Positions 17,398 to 26,700 of a stretch of DNA of 32,521 nt are shown here, piece after piece. Positions within the stretch are counted from its first letter, which is position 1. Each line of letters starts with the position of its first letter. Source of the stretch: an uncultured bacterium. GTDB taxonomy: Bacteria > Verrucomicrobiota > Kiritimatiellia > RFP12 > UBA1067. The stretch lies in contig CACZCD010000015.1 of assembly GCA_902779565.1 (NCBI GenBank), positions 1 to 32,521 on the forward strand, in the 5' to 3' direction. The notes under the pieces were generated by a model. The model saw nothing but the letters and a program-made list of their open reading frames with translations, did no database searches and had not been told where the DNA came from. The translations under genes and the position numbers were made by a program.

Positions 17398-17466
17398 CGC
17401 GCAACACTCAACAGGTTCGCAAGCGAGGGCGCGGTCGAACGTCTCGGGAAGCTTCAGCTCGGCCCG
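17398..17466 (-). pseudogene. Possible remnant of a glycosidase C-terminal beta domain
   Basis: In the 145-base gap after the stop at 17507, one minus-strand frame reads RAELKLPETFDRAL and continues about ten more codons. It resembles RAKLKLSERFERGF at residues 603-616 of the SGNH-fusion protein (12053-14641), with 8 identities in 14. There is no start or domain around it. It may be a scrap of a decayed or duplicated glycosidase gene. The match is short and could be chance. Confidence 0.3.
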
Positions 17467-17506
17467 CGGGCCGGATTGATAGTTGGCAGGTGATTGACAG
17501 GAGAAA

Positions 17507-19381
17507 TCACCGCGGTCGGAAAACAAGGCTGCACGCCGTACGGAAGTTGCGGACGGTCAGGACGGTCCGCCCGTCCGCCTCGTGCTTCGTCCCACCGAGC
17601 GAACACTCCTTCTCGAACGAGAGCAGTTCCGGCGCTCCCGACGCGCGCGGATCGCACGGAACCACCATCAGTTCGCCGATCGTGGAGTCGTTCCCCGGAC
17701 GCAGCAGGTGCAACACGTATTCACCCTTCGCGTTCACCTGCGTCTCGGCCATGATGCCGCCGGCCGAAAGCGAAACCTTGAACGCGGACGGCACGTCCGA
17801 GACGAGACCCTTGACGCGCGAAAGTCCGATGATCGGATCGTCCGCCGCGCGCTCCTTTCCGTTTTCGTCGAAAAGCCCCACCTGACCGAGCGGCAGGATC
17901 TTCACACCGCGCGCCCCCGCCGCCGCAAGGCCTCCGTAGAGGTTCTTGGAGAGGAACCGAAGATCGGGAAGCACCAGCAGATCACCGGACGGCACCTCGG
18001 CGAGGTCCTGCTCCGTGACGATCGTATAGGGCACGGCTTCGGTGTTGAGGCGCTCCGTCCCGTCGATGAAGGAGTGGAAACCCTTGGCTTCATAACTCCA
18101 GCCGTAGAACGTATCCGTGGCGTAGAGAATGTGCGCCCGCGCGACGGGCGTCGTGGCGAAGAGACGCGCTTCGTGCTTCCTGAAGAACCCGAACACGTTC
18201 GCGGCGGTGTCGGCGTGGACAGGATCGTCGAACATCACGCGGTCGCCCTGCTTCGCGGTGCGTGCCAACCAGGGACCGCCCGCGATGTCTCCGTAGATCA
18301 TGCCCTGCGCATAGAACCGTTTCAAGGTGTCGGCGTCTCGGGGAATGATCGCCTGAGGCCCCGTCCCGCCGGCGTCCTGCGCCGTCATCCAGGAGGATTC
18401 GACCACCTTGAACCCGAAACGGCGCCCAAGCTTGTAGGCCGCCACCTGCGTGATGAGCCGCCCGTCCGGCGCGGCGCGGATCACGCGCGAATTCTCCGCC
18501 ATCATGAAATCGCAGCTCTTCGGCTGGATCGCCACGTCAAGCCCGGCCCGTTCGAAGTTGTTGCGGCCATACGCCGGATTGTGGAGCGTGATCTTGTCAG
18601 GACCGAACGTCTCCTTCACGTAGTCGAACAGCTCCTTGAGGAACCGGGCCTGCTGCACATGGTGGAACCGCTGGCGCCAGATCTGGAACGGATCGTGCCA
18701 TTCCGGCCCGGCCTCCGACTGCTCCAGCTTCGGCGGCAGCCGTACGTTTCGGAAATGGGCGAGGCCGCACGTCTCACGGGGATTCGCCACCGTCTTCTTG
18801 AGGAACCGCCGGAACGCAGTCTGGCACCGTTCGCAGCAGCAGTAGCGCGGGTAGGAGTTGTCGAAGTAGAAACCGTCGAGACCGGTCTCCTCCACGCCAT
18901 AACGCACCACCTTCTTGAGATAGTCCATGAACTCCCGGCTTTCGAAACACGGCTCCCAGCGATAGTAGTGGTTGCCGTAGGTGCTCACGCTCCCGTCGTA
19001 GTTGCGCGCCGTCCATTTCTCAAGATCCGGCACCTCGTCAAGCATCGCCTCCCAGTAGAGCGAGGCAAGCTGACAGTAGCCGAGAACCTTCACGCCATGG
19101 GCATGGGCCTTGCGCACAAAGTCGCGGGTGCGCGCCATCTCGGCGCGTTCATGCTCAAGACCGAACCCCTTGAAGAAATGGCAATAGACCATATCGACGC
19201 CGACACCGGAGACCTTCCCGATCAGCTCGTCGCCATGTAGCCGGTCATACCAGCGGGGAAGCCATTCGCCCACGGTGAACACGGTGGAGGCACAGGAGCT
19301 CATGCGCCGGAGATGGTCGGCGGGTTCGTGGTTCCAGTAGGTCCAGACCGTTGCAACGAGCAGCAAGTTCAGCGAAACCAT
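17507..19381 (-). CDS. TIM-barrel glycoside hydrolase-like protein with Rossmann-like C-terminal region
   Basis: A 624-aa protein with a short hydrophobic start (LNLLLVATVW) that may be a signal. The barrel (about 20-370) has VLGYCQLASLYW, a GLDGFYFDNSYPRY strand-end typical of clan GH-A-like and alpha-fucosidase-like hydrolases, and an unusual CCCERC cluster next to it (residues about 180-185) of the kind seen in related uncharacterised families. Residues about 420-510 look like the flavodoxin-like trimerisation region of GH42 relatives (HILYATDTFYGW, LLVLPDLRFLS). A beta domain ends the protein. The ATG at 19381 has GGGAG upstream. It lies 49 bases after the small secreted-protein gene, probably co-transcribed. 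The family assignment is uncertain and the substrate unknown. Confidence 0.7.
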   Translation of the reverse strand: MVSLNLLLVATVWTYWNHEPADHLRRMSSCASTVFTVGEWLPRWYDRLHGDELIGKVSGVGVDMVYCHFFKGFGLEHERAEMARTRDFVRKAHAHGVKVLGYCQLASLYWEAMLDEVPDLEKWTARNYDGSVSTYGNHYYRWEPCFESREFMDYLKKVVRYGVEETGLDGFYFDNSYPRYCCCERCQTAFRRFLKKTVANPRETCGLAHFRNVRLPPKLEQSEAGPEWHDPFQIWRQRFHHVQQARFLKELFDYVKETFGPDKITLHNPAYGRNNFERAGLDVAIQPKSCDFMMAENSRVIRAAPDGRLITQVAAYKLGRRFGFKVVESSWMTAQDAGGTGPQAIIPRDADTLKRFYAQGMIYGDIAGGPWLARTAKQGDRVMFDDPVHADTAANVFGFFRKHEARLFATTPVARAHILYATDTFYGWSYEAKGFHSFIDGTERLNTEAVPYTIVTEQDLAEVPSGDLLVLPDLRFLSKNLYGGLAAAGARGVKILPLGQVGLFDENGKERAADDPIIGLSRVKGLVSDVPSAFKVSLSAGGIMAETQVNAKGEYVLHLLRPGNDSTIGELMVVPCDPRASGAPELLSFEKECSLGGTKHEADGRTVLTVRNFRTACSLVFRPR

Positions 19382-19430
19382 ATCATTTCTCCCGGAAGGC
19401 GTTTCCTGCGTGAAATCCTCGGTCGCGTGG

Positions 19431-19862
19431 TCAGTCTAAAAGATGCGAGAGCCAATAGGCGCGGGTTGCGCGGTCGATGTCGGCCTTGTTGAGCGCATGG
19501 CGCCAGGCCGATTCGAGGTCGGCGCGCTGCCGCGCCGCCGCTTCGGACGTTTTGGCGCCGGCCTTCAGCAACGCCTCGTTGCGCAGGTAGCGTTCGCGGA
19601 GTGCGCGACGGCGTTTCGCCAGCGCGGGCGGCAAGTCGCTCGGTACCTGCAGGAGATCGCGCATCCGTGCCTGTTCGGCATCGGGAAAGATGGAGAGCGG
19701 ATACGCCCGCCCGCCGATCACGGCCATGTTGTTGGAAACCGCCGTAAGCCGCCCGATCACGGCATGACCGGCGTGGTTGGTGAAGCTGTCGCCCCAGGCG
19801 ATGCTACTCCAAGCGCAGACGATACAGGCTTGAAGCACCTTCCTTGTAGAGATAGATGACAC
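19431..19862 (-). CDS. Small secreted protein, function unknown
   Basis: A 143-aa frame whose 5' part overlaps the 3' end of the upstream gene (stop at 19804) by 59 bases in another frame. The overlap encodes a signal peptide (TRK, then a hydrophobic run ending SSIAWG, then DSF), which supports a start upstream of the overlap end. GTG at 19862 gives a proper charged N-region; GTG at 19838 or 19910 are alternatives, and none has a well-spaced ribosome site. The mature part starts SFTNHAGHAVIGRL, which recalls SHD1-like domains, followed by YPLSIFP and a charged Arg/Ala-rich helical C-terminus (about 70-143). It is the last gene of the secreted cassette. Confidence 0.65.
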   Translation of the reverse strand: MSSISTRKVLQACIVCAWSSIAWGDSFTNHAGHAVIGRLTAVSNNMAVIGGRAYPLSIFPDAEQARMRDLLQVPSDLPPALAKRRRALRERYLRNEALLKAGAKTSEAAARQRADLESAWRHALNKADIDRATRAYWLSHLLD

Positions 19863-20688
19863 GGACCTCAGGATCCTCGTTTCCGGTAAGCAGATAGTTC
19901 TTGGCGACACCGTTCTTCTCCGGCGTCAGCTGATGCGGGCGCAACTCAAACTGGGGCGCGTTGCCCGCGTCGGGAGCGGCGCGCTCGGCGGAATAGGCGC
20001 GGTTCGGTCCCGGCAGGAACGTCGCCTCCATCAAGTCAGGATTCCCTTCCACCGCCCGCCACGAGAGGATCTTAAGTCCGGCATCGTCCGCATCGAACGG
20101 ATCCGTCCCCGCCAGATATTCGAGATAATTCGACACACCGTCGCCATCGAAGTCGGCATTCGGCTGGTAGTTGCCGTTGGCGTCGAGGAACCCCTCTATC
20201 CCCACCGCATCGACATACGCCAGAATGTCAGCGAGATAGCTGTCGGAAAGCCCGTAGGGATTCGTACACTGCGCCGCCTGCACATTCAGCTTGAGCGTCC
20301 GCCCCGGCTTGGCGGCGGTGATGACCAGATTGGTATCGGAATAGGTGCCGGCGGCGGAGTCGATCTCCAGCGTCAGCGTGTCGCCGGCGACAGCCGCCGT
20401 GGCGAGGTTCGTGTTCGCCATCGGCACGGACAGAGCGTAGTTGGCCGAAGTGTCGGCCTCGAACCTCCCCACGTTGCCGCGCGCGAGAAGCGTCTCGCCC
20501 TTGCGCACGCGCACCTCGGCGGACTCCAGCCCCGCGCCGCGGTCATCCGTCACGCGTCCCGTAATGACGAACGGCGGCAGCGAGAGGACCGGCTGCGCCG
20601 CCGCGAAACAGGCGGACGGAACCAACACCGCCCACGCGCCCAAGCATGAGACAAGAGACATGAGACCTGCAGAAGACATTTTAGACAT
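19804..20688 (-). CDS. Secreted protein with regulatory-type beta domain and EF-hand-like calcium motif
   Basis: The ATG at 20688 is preferred: AAAGGA lies six bases upstream; a start at 20709 would overlap the repeat tract and the ribosome site. The 294-aa product has a signal peptide ending near SACFAA. A carboxypeptidase-regulatory-like beta domain follows (about 35-130, starts FVITGRVTDDRGAGLESAEV). DFDGDGVSNYLEYLAGTDPF at about 190-210 is an EF-hand/thrombospondin-3-like calcium site common in exported PVC proteins. The C-terminus is a small beta domain of the type that ends many exported proteins in this group. It is separated from the giant gene by a heptamer repeat and overlaps the next gene. 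Its role is probably structural or in surface sorting; not proven. Confidence 0.75.
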   Translation of the reverse strand: MSKMSSAGLMSLVSCLGAWAVLVPSACFAAAQPVLSLPPFVITGRVTDDRGAGLESAEVRVRKGETLLARGNVGRFEADTSANYALSVPMANTNLATAAVAGDTLTLEIDSAAGTYSDTNLVITAAKPGRTLKLNVQAAQCTNPYGLSDSYLADILAYVDAVGIEGFLDANGNYQPNADFDGDGVSNYLEYLAGTDPFDADDAGLKILSWRAVEGNPDLMEATFLPGPNRAYSAERAAPDAGNAPQFELRPHQLTPEKNGVAKNYLLTGNEDPEVRVIYLYKEGASSLYRLRLE

Positions 20689-20702
20689 TTTTATTCCTTT
20701 CT

Positions 20703-20740
20703 CTATCAACTACCAACTACCAACTATCAACTACCAACTA
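20703..20740 (-). repeat. Heptamer tandem repeat TAGTTGR starting at a stop codon
   Basis: On the minus strand five exact-period units read TAGTTGG, TAGTTGA, TAGTTGG, TAGTTGG, TAGTTGA, then TAG. The first TAG is the stop codon of the giant gene (20740-20738). Seven is not a multiple of three, so the TAGs fall in all three frames. The tract ends just before the AAAGGA ribosome site of the next gene and fills almost the whole spacer. Confidence 0.95.
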
Positions 20741-23700
20741 ATTCCCCGAAGTCGCGTACGTCTTCAGACCCAGCTCAATATCGCTCACGCCCGGAACGTC
20801 GGCAATGCCGTCCCGGTCGGTATCAAGACCGTTGATGAAGATCCTGAGCGCCTTTTCACGATCTTCGGCATTACCGCCCAGCAACGACCCGGCCGGGATG
20901 ATCATCACCCACCGCGTGTTCCATGCGCTGCGCCCGATGAGACGCGTGCTCTTCGGCTCCGCGTCGTCCCCTCCCTCGACAATCGCGCGGAACGACGGGA
21001 TGCGCCGGATCTTGGCCATCAGGTCGATGCCGCCCGTATCGCCCGTATAGAGCGGCTGCCAGTCCGGATCGTCAAGCTCCGTGGAGCCGATGGCATACGG
21101 CACGGGGATGACCTGATCGGCCACGTTCCAGTAGAGGAGCGTGCCGTTCTCGCCGCCGCCGGGCACACGCATCGCATCCATGCCGGCCGGAACGAGATAG
21201 ACGGTGGGCGTGACGCCGAGCGCATCCGATGGATAATCCTTGAACTTCACGCCCGCCGCGGAAATCTTCGTGGCGTAGTACGACGAATCGAGCGCATGAT
21301 CGCCCGCCTCCAGATCCTTGCCGAAGAAGTTCTTCGCGAAGTCGATGGTCGAGGAGAACGGAATCACAAGCGCCGGCTCCTTCGCCAGGAGCGTCGAGGT
21401 CGAGGCGATGGACTGGCAGAAGCGGCGGTACTCCGGAACCGTGCGAATGTCATCGACAATGCACTTCGAGAGCGCCAGTCGCCAATCGGCGTTGGCGTTC
21501 GTCTCGGAGGAGATGCGGAACAACTCCTGCCGGAGTGAGAACCAGGTGGCGTTGTTGTCCGGATTGTTGAGGCCGAGCCGTCCTTTGAGGACGGAATAGT
21601 TGGACTGCATCCGGTAGAGGATATCCGCAAGGCCGGGATCGCCCTTCGAGGACGAGCCGGGCAGCGGGTCGCCGTCGTCCGTGAACTTGCCGAGCGAACG
21701 CGAGCCGATGATCTCGGCGCGGAACCTGTCGCCGGAGTTCCGGTCGGCGGAGAGGAGCCCCGTCTCGTAGTCGTACACCTGCGCCGCCATGTAAACGTAC
21801 TTCTGGGCGAGGTCGAACGCCTGCGTGTAGCGCGTGAGCGACTCGTCCTGCACCTGACGGAAGAACATGTCGTTGTAGCGAAGCTCGATGATGCGGTTCA
21901 CGCTCTTGGCGCGCGCGACGGCACGCTCACGCTGGATGCGGTCGCCCTCTGCGACGATCGTATCGAAGTTCTCGGCGGTGGAGACCACCTTCGCCCAGGT
22001 CGTCTGGCAATCGCGCGCCGCCGCCCCCAAATCGGAGATGGCCTCACGCGCCTCGTCAAACGCCGCCTTCTGCGCTTCACTCCAGCTGGCCTGCGCCTCG
22101 GCCCATGACGCGGCGTTATCGTAAATCGCAATGGCATTGTCGCACATGTCAACGGCTTCCTGCGCCGCAACGGCCAAGGACTTAAACACCTTGCCAACCG
22201 TGAGCGTCGCGCCTCCCAGAGCGGTAAACAAAGGCGCTAACGGATTGAGGACGACAGCCAGCCCCATGCCGACATAGCCACCTTTTGAAACATCTCCTTC
22301 AAATTTTCCGGCATCATTCGTCAACTCGGCAACGGAAGATAAATAGGCGTTAAGATGCTGAAACACGATTTTGGCGGTCAGCGAACTCTTCGTCCCCTCG
22401 TATTTCGTTTTCGCCTCGTCATAGGCCGTATTCTTGGCGGAGAGCACCGTATCGATCTGCTTTTGCGCCGTCTCAAGGTAATTCCGCTTCGCCGCATAGA
22501 CATCGTAGGCGTTCTTCCAATCAATCCAAGCGAGGATGTACTCCGTGTAGGCGTCCTGCAGCTTTCCGCAGGCACGGCGCGTACCGGTGAAGGAAGAAGG
22601 CTTCACGACAAGCCCGTTGGCCGAGATCTGATAGCTGTATTTCTTGGTGGTTGAGTTGTTCGCGGTGTTCTGCATGAAACTCTTGATCGACTCGTAGGTC
22701 CATCCGTTCGACGAATCGTAGGTGACGACCGAGACGGGTTCAAGGTTCTCCGCGCCGGTGATGCCGAAGAGCGAAAGATCCATGTACATGTAGTGGTAGA
22801 GGTCAGGGCCGTCATAATCCTGCGGATAGGTGCCGGAAGGCCCGATATCGTCCGCGTAGGGTGTTCCGTAGATCGCGATCAGCTGCGTGTTGTATTCGGC
22901 TTCGATGCGCTGCTGCTCGTCCTCCTCGGTGGACTGCCCGTTGGCGATCTGCCGGATGTGGGTGGCGGCAGACTGCGCGCGGTCGAGAATCTTCACGGCG
23001 TTGCCGAGCGCGGTCTTGGCGCGCGCGGCGATCTGCTCGAAGTGCGTCTTGGCGGAGTCGTCATCATCGTCCTCGCCGCCGGGCGAGATGTCGAACGGCA
23101 CGGCATTGTCGGAGAGCCCAAGCGGGTTCATGCCGCTGTCGAGCTGGTCGAGCTTCCGCTGGAGGGCGGCGACAGAATCCGGGATGGTCTGAAGGTCGGC
23201 GGCGGTGGCGCGGTTGATCCGCAGAAGTCCATCGTCGTCAAAGGTGATGTGGAGGCCGCTCTGTTCCACGGTCATCCATTCCGGAGTGTAGATCTCCCAC
23301 GGATGGTCGCCGCCCGGCGTCTCGTCGGGGAGTTCGTCAACCGCCGTAGAGTCCGCGATGCCGCGCGTATAGGCAAGAAGGTTCGCGTCGCGCGGGTTCA
23401 CGTAGGCGCGCGAGGCGTGCAACTCGGCGACGGTGCGCGGCCCGTTCCAGAAACGGAGTTCGCTGACAGCCCCCTCAAAGCCATCGCCGCCGAAGCAGAT
23501 ATACGGCTCCTCCAGCAGCAACCGCCCCAAGTCAACCGTCTTGATGACGGCACCGGTTCCATCAAGGACGCGCAACGTCAGTTCGCTGTCGGCGGTGGAG
23601 TCTATGGCAATGAGCGCGTTCTGCGGCAGTTCAAACGTCACTTCCGCTGTGGCGCGGAAGTTATAGTCGAAATCGTAGTCGATCGTTTCGACCTCAACAT

Positions 23701-26700
23701 TCTCCTCGATGTTCGTCCCCGTCACAAGAAGCGGATCCTCGGCACTATAGACCAGATTCGTGACGGTCTTCAGGAAAACATTCGTCGTGCTGGTCAGATA
23801 GTAGTCTTCGACACCGGCGCGAACCGTGCAGGTGCCGTCATCCTTGGCCGTGAGGGTAATGCCACCAATCGAAAACTCCCAGTTTTTCGGATCAAACCCC
23901 TCGACCGCCGGCGGCTCGTACTCAATGTCGTCCGTTACGCTACCGACCATCCCCATGATTGAGCCGGAAGTGACGTTTGTCGTCGTGATGCCGCACTCAA
24001 ACGTCCAAGGTCCAGCCGCAGCCGCAATCGGCGCATTGGTGATGAAGAGGAACGTTTCAGCGCCGAGGGTGGCCACATGGTATTCGCCGGCGGTCTCGGC
24101 GGCGGGCAGGAGGGAGTTCGCGACCATCCAGTTCATCACGCCGCCGATGCCGCCGCGCGTCGCCCATTCGCCGTAGCCGAAGTTGCGGTCCGCGTCATCA
24201 TCCAAATAGCCCGCACCCTTCGCGCCGCCGTTGTCGCGCCAGGCCTTCTGCGCCGTGCGGCCCATGATGTCGATCGCCGTCTTGGCGAGTTTGCCGGCCG
24301 TCTCCGCAAAACGCTCCTCGTCGTAGTAATCGACATCGACCACGCTATCCGCCACGTTCATCTGCATCTGCGAGGTGGACCACGAGAAGTACGGGTTGCG
24401 CAGAAGACGGTACCACACGCTCATCGCAGAGAGATAGTGCCCCCACGCATCGCCGTGGCCCTGCGGGAACTGGAGTGCCGCGTCGTCCTCGGTCACCGTC
24501 GCGTTGTTGTCGGTGGAGTCGATGTTGTAGTTCACGGCATAGGCCACCTCGCCCGCCGTGATGCCGCGCGTGAAGTTCCAGACGAGACGGTTGTAGAACG
24601 GCGCCGTGGTGACGGCGGGATTGTTCGCGCCCGTGCGGCCGCGCAGAAGCGCAAGCTCTTCGTCCAGGAGCGACGAGACCTGGTTGTCGAAGCAGAAGAG
24701 CCCCGTCGATTCCGCGCCGAAATCAACGGGCGTCGTGCCGGCGGCGACCGTCGGCCATTCCGTGCCGAACCCGATCGTCGGGTTCATCGCATCATCGTAC
24801 GCCTCGTTGCCGAGAAGAACGTACAGGTCGCAGAGCCGCTCGGCGGCCAGCAGCAGCTGCTTGTTCGCCTCCGTGTCGTTGAGACCCACCGTGAGCGACA
24901 TCGACTCCGCCTTGTTGAGCAGCGTCTGGTAGAGTTCGATGAGTCCCACGCTCGTGAGGTTGTCCTGATTGAGCGCCACGTCGCCAGACCACGGCTTGCC
25001 GGCCTGTGAAATCATCGAGACGGTCGTCTCGGACTTGTTCTCGTAGAGATCTCTCATCCGTTGGGTGAACGGCGTCACATTGTTCACGCAGCGCTGGATC
25101 CATCCCTCGGCAAGCGCCGGACCGCACCAGTCGCTCCACGTGTCGCCCATCACGGCGTAGGGCGTGGTGCCGCTCTTCGCGCGGTAGCGCATCACGTAGT
25201 AGGTGTTCACGAGGTTGGCGAGCGTGTCGCCCTGCTGGCCGATGGTGAAGCGCGTCAGCCCGCCCCAGGTCGTTTCGGCGAACACATCCTTATAGACGTT
25301 CGTGTAGTCGGTGGGCATCGAGCCGTTCGCGTTCGGCACGGCCTTCTTCCACTCGAACTCGAAGTCGTCCGCCTTGCCCGCGAACGATTCCGTATAGAGG
25401 ATCGACAGCTGCTGCGAGAGGAGGTTCAGCGGATCCTCGCGCGTGACGACGCGTCCGGCGTAGTAGTCCGGCAGAACCTTGAACACGTGCATGGAGATGG
25501 CATCGCCGTCCGAAACGCGCATTTCCTTGTTGGTGGCGTCGTTCTCGATGATCGTCACGTAGTTGGTGGCGCCCATCGCCGTCAGCGCGTAGTGGTCCTT
25601 CGGGATATAGTTTACCGCGGCCTTCGTCCCGTCGGCGAAAACGGTCAGGGTGGAGGGCTCCACCGGCGTGGTGGGCAACGTCTCGATGAGGGCATCCCAG
25701 TCCCGCCTCTTCGCGTGGTCTTTCGGGACGAGTTCTTTGATGGCGTCCTTCTCGGCCGCGTTCAGCACGTTCGGGTAGAGGATCGATCCGCCCGCGTTCG
25801 TCGCAAGCTCGCCCTTGAGGCACACGCACTCGTTCACGGCGAGATTGGCGTTCACGAAGAAGCGGTCGCCGATGGTGGGGGGCAGATCCTTAAAGGTGTA
25901 TTTGCCGGCGCGCAGGGTGACGTTCCGTTCCGCCGGATCGAACCCGAAGTTCTTGAGCATCGCGGCAGGCGTGGCAAACCCAGAAAGTCCCGTCTTGCGC
26001 ACGACGGTGGGATCCCACAGCAACGCCGTCTTCCCCCCGTCGTCAGGATACACCACGCCCACGGACTTGCAGTTCCACACCTCGGGGAGGCCGTTCGCCG
26101 CCGTGGTGAGCGTCTGACCGATACGCATGTTCTCCACGTTCGCCGGCCAGTTGACGGTCCATGTCCAAACGGCCGGCTTGCCGCCGACGGGATCGCCGCC
26201 GTCGAGCCCAGCGAGCCAGGGGATTTCCGCCCCGATGGCCGGCTGACTGTCGAGCGCGAGCGTCGGATAGTCGAAGCCGTCCTGGTTGCGGTAGTACATG
26301 TGGATCGGGAGCGTACCCGCACAGCGCGACCACACCTGATTCTTGCGGTCCGGAAACGCCGGCGACACCTGCCCCGAGACAGGATCCCAATACGTCTTCG
26401 GGCACCACGGATTGTCAAACGTGTCGAGCGGATGAGGTCCGGGCAGGACCGTGCCAACGGTGGCGCTGTCCGCCAGCACTGAATACGTTTCATTCGTCAG
26501 CAGAACGGCGAAATACTTCATCGCAGGGCGTCCGCCCTCCTCGTACTGCACGAGCACCCCCGGCTCGGAGGTGTCGGCGGTGTTCATGTCGCACCTGAGC
26601 GCCCACGCGAAGTAGCCACCCGAGCCGGAACCGATGAACGCATGCTCCTCGTTCGGATTGTACCCCGGCTTCGTGGCGTCGGGTTGGCGGTAGATGATGG

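Noticed and set aside
20703-20740. Repeat tract as a CRISPR array
   Set aside because: Units are 7 bases with no spacers of 25-40 bases and no cas genes; it is a simple tandem repeat.
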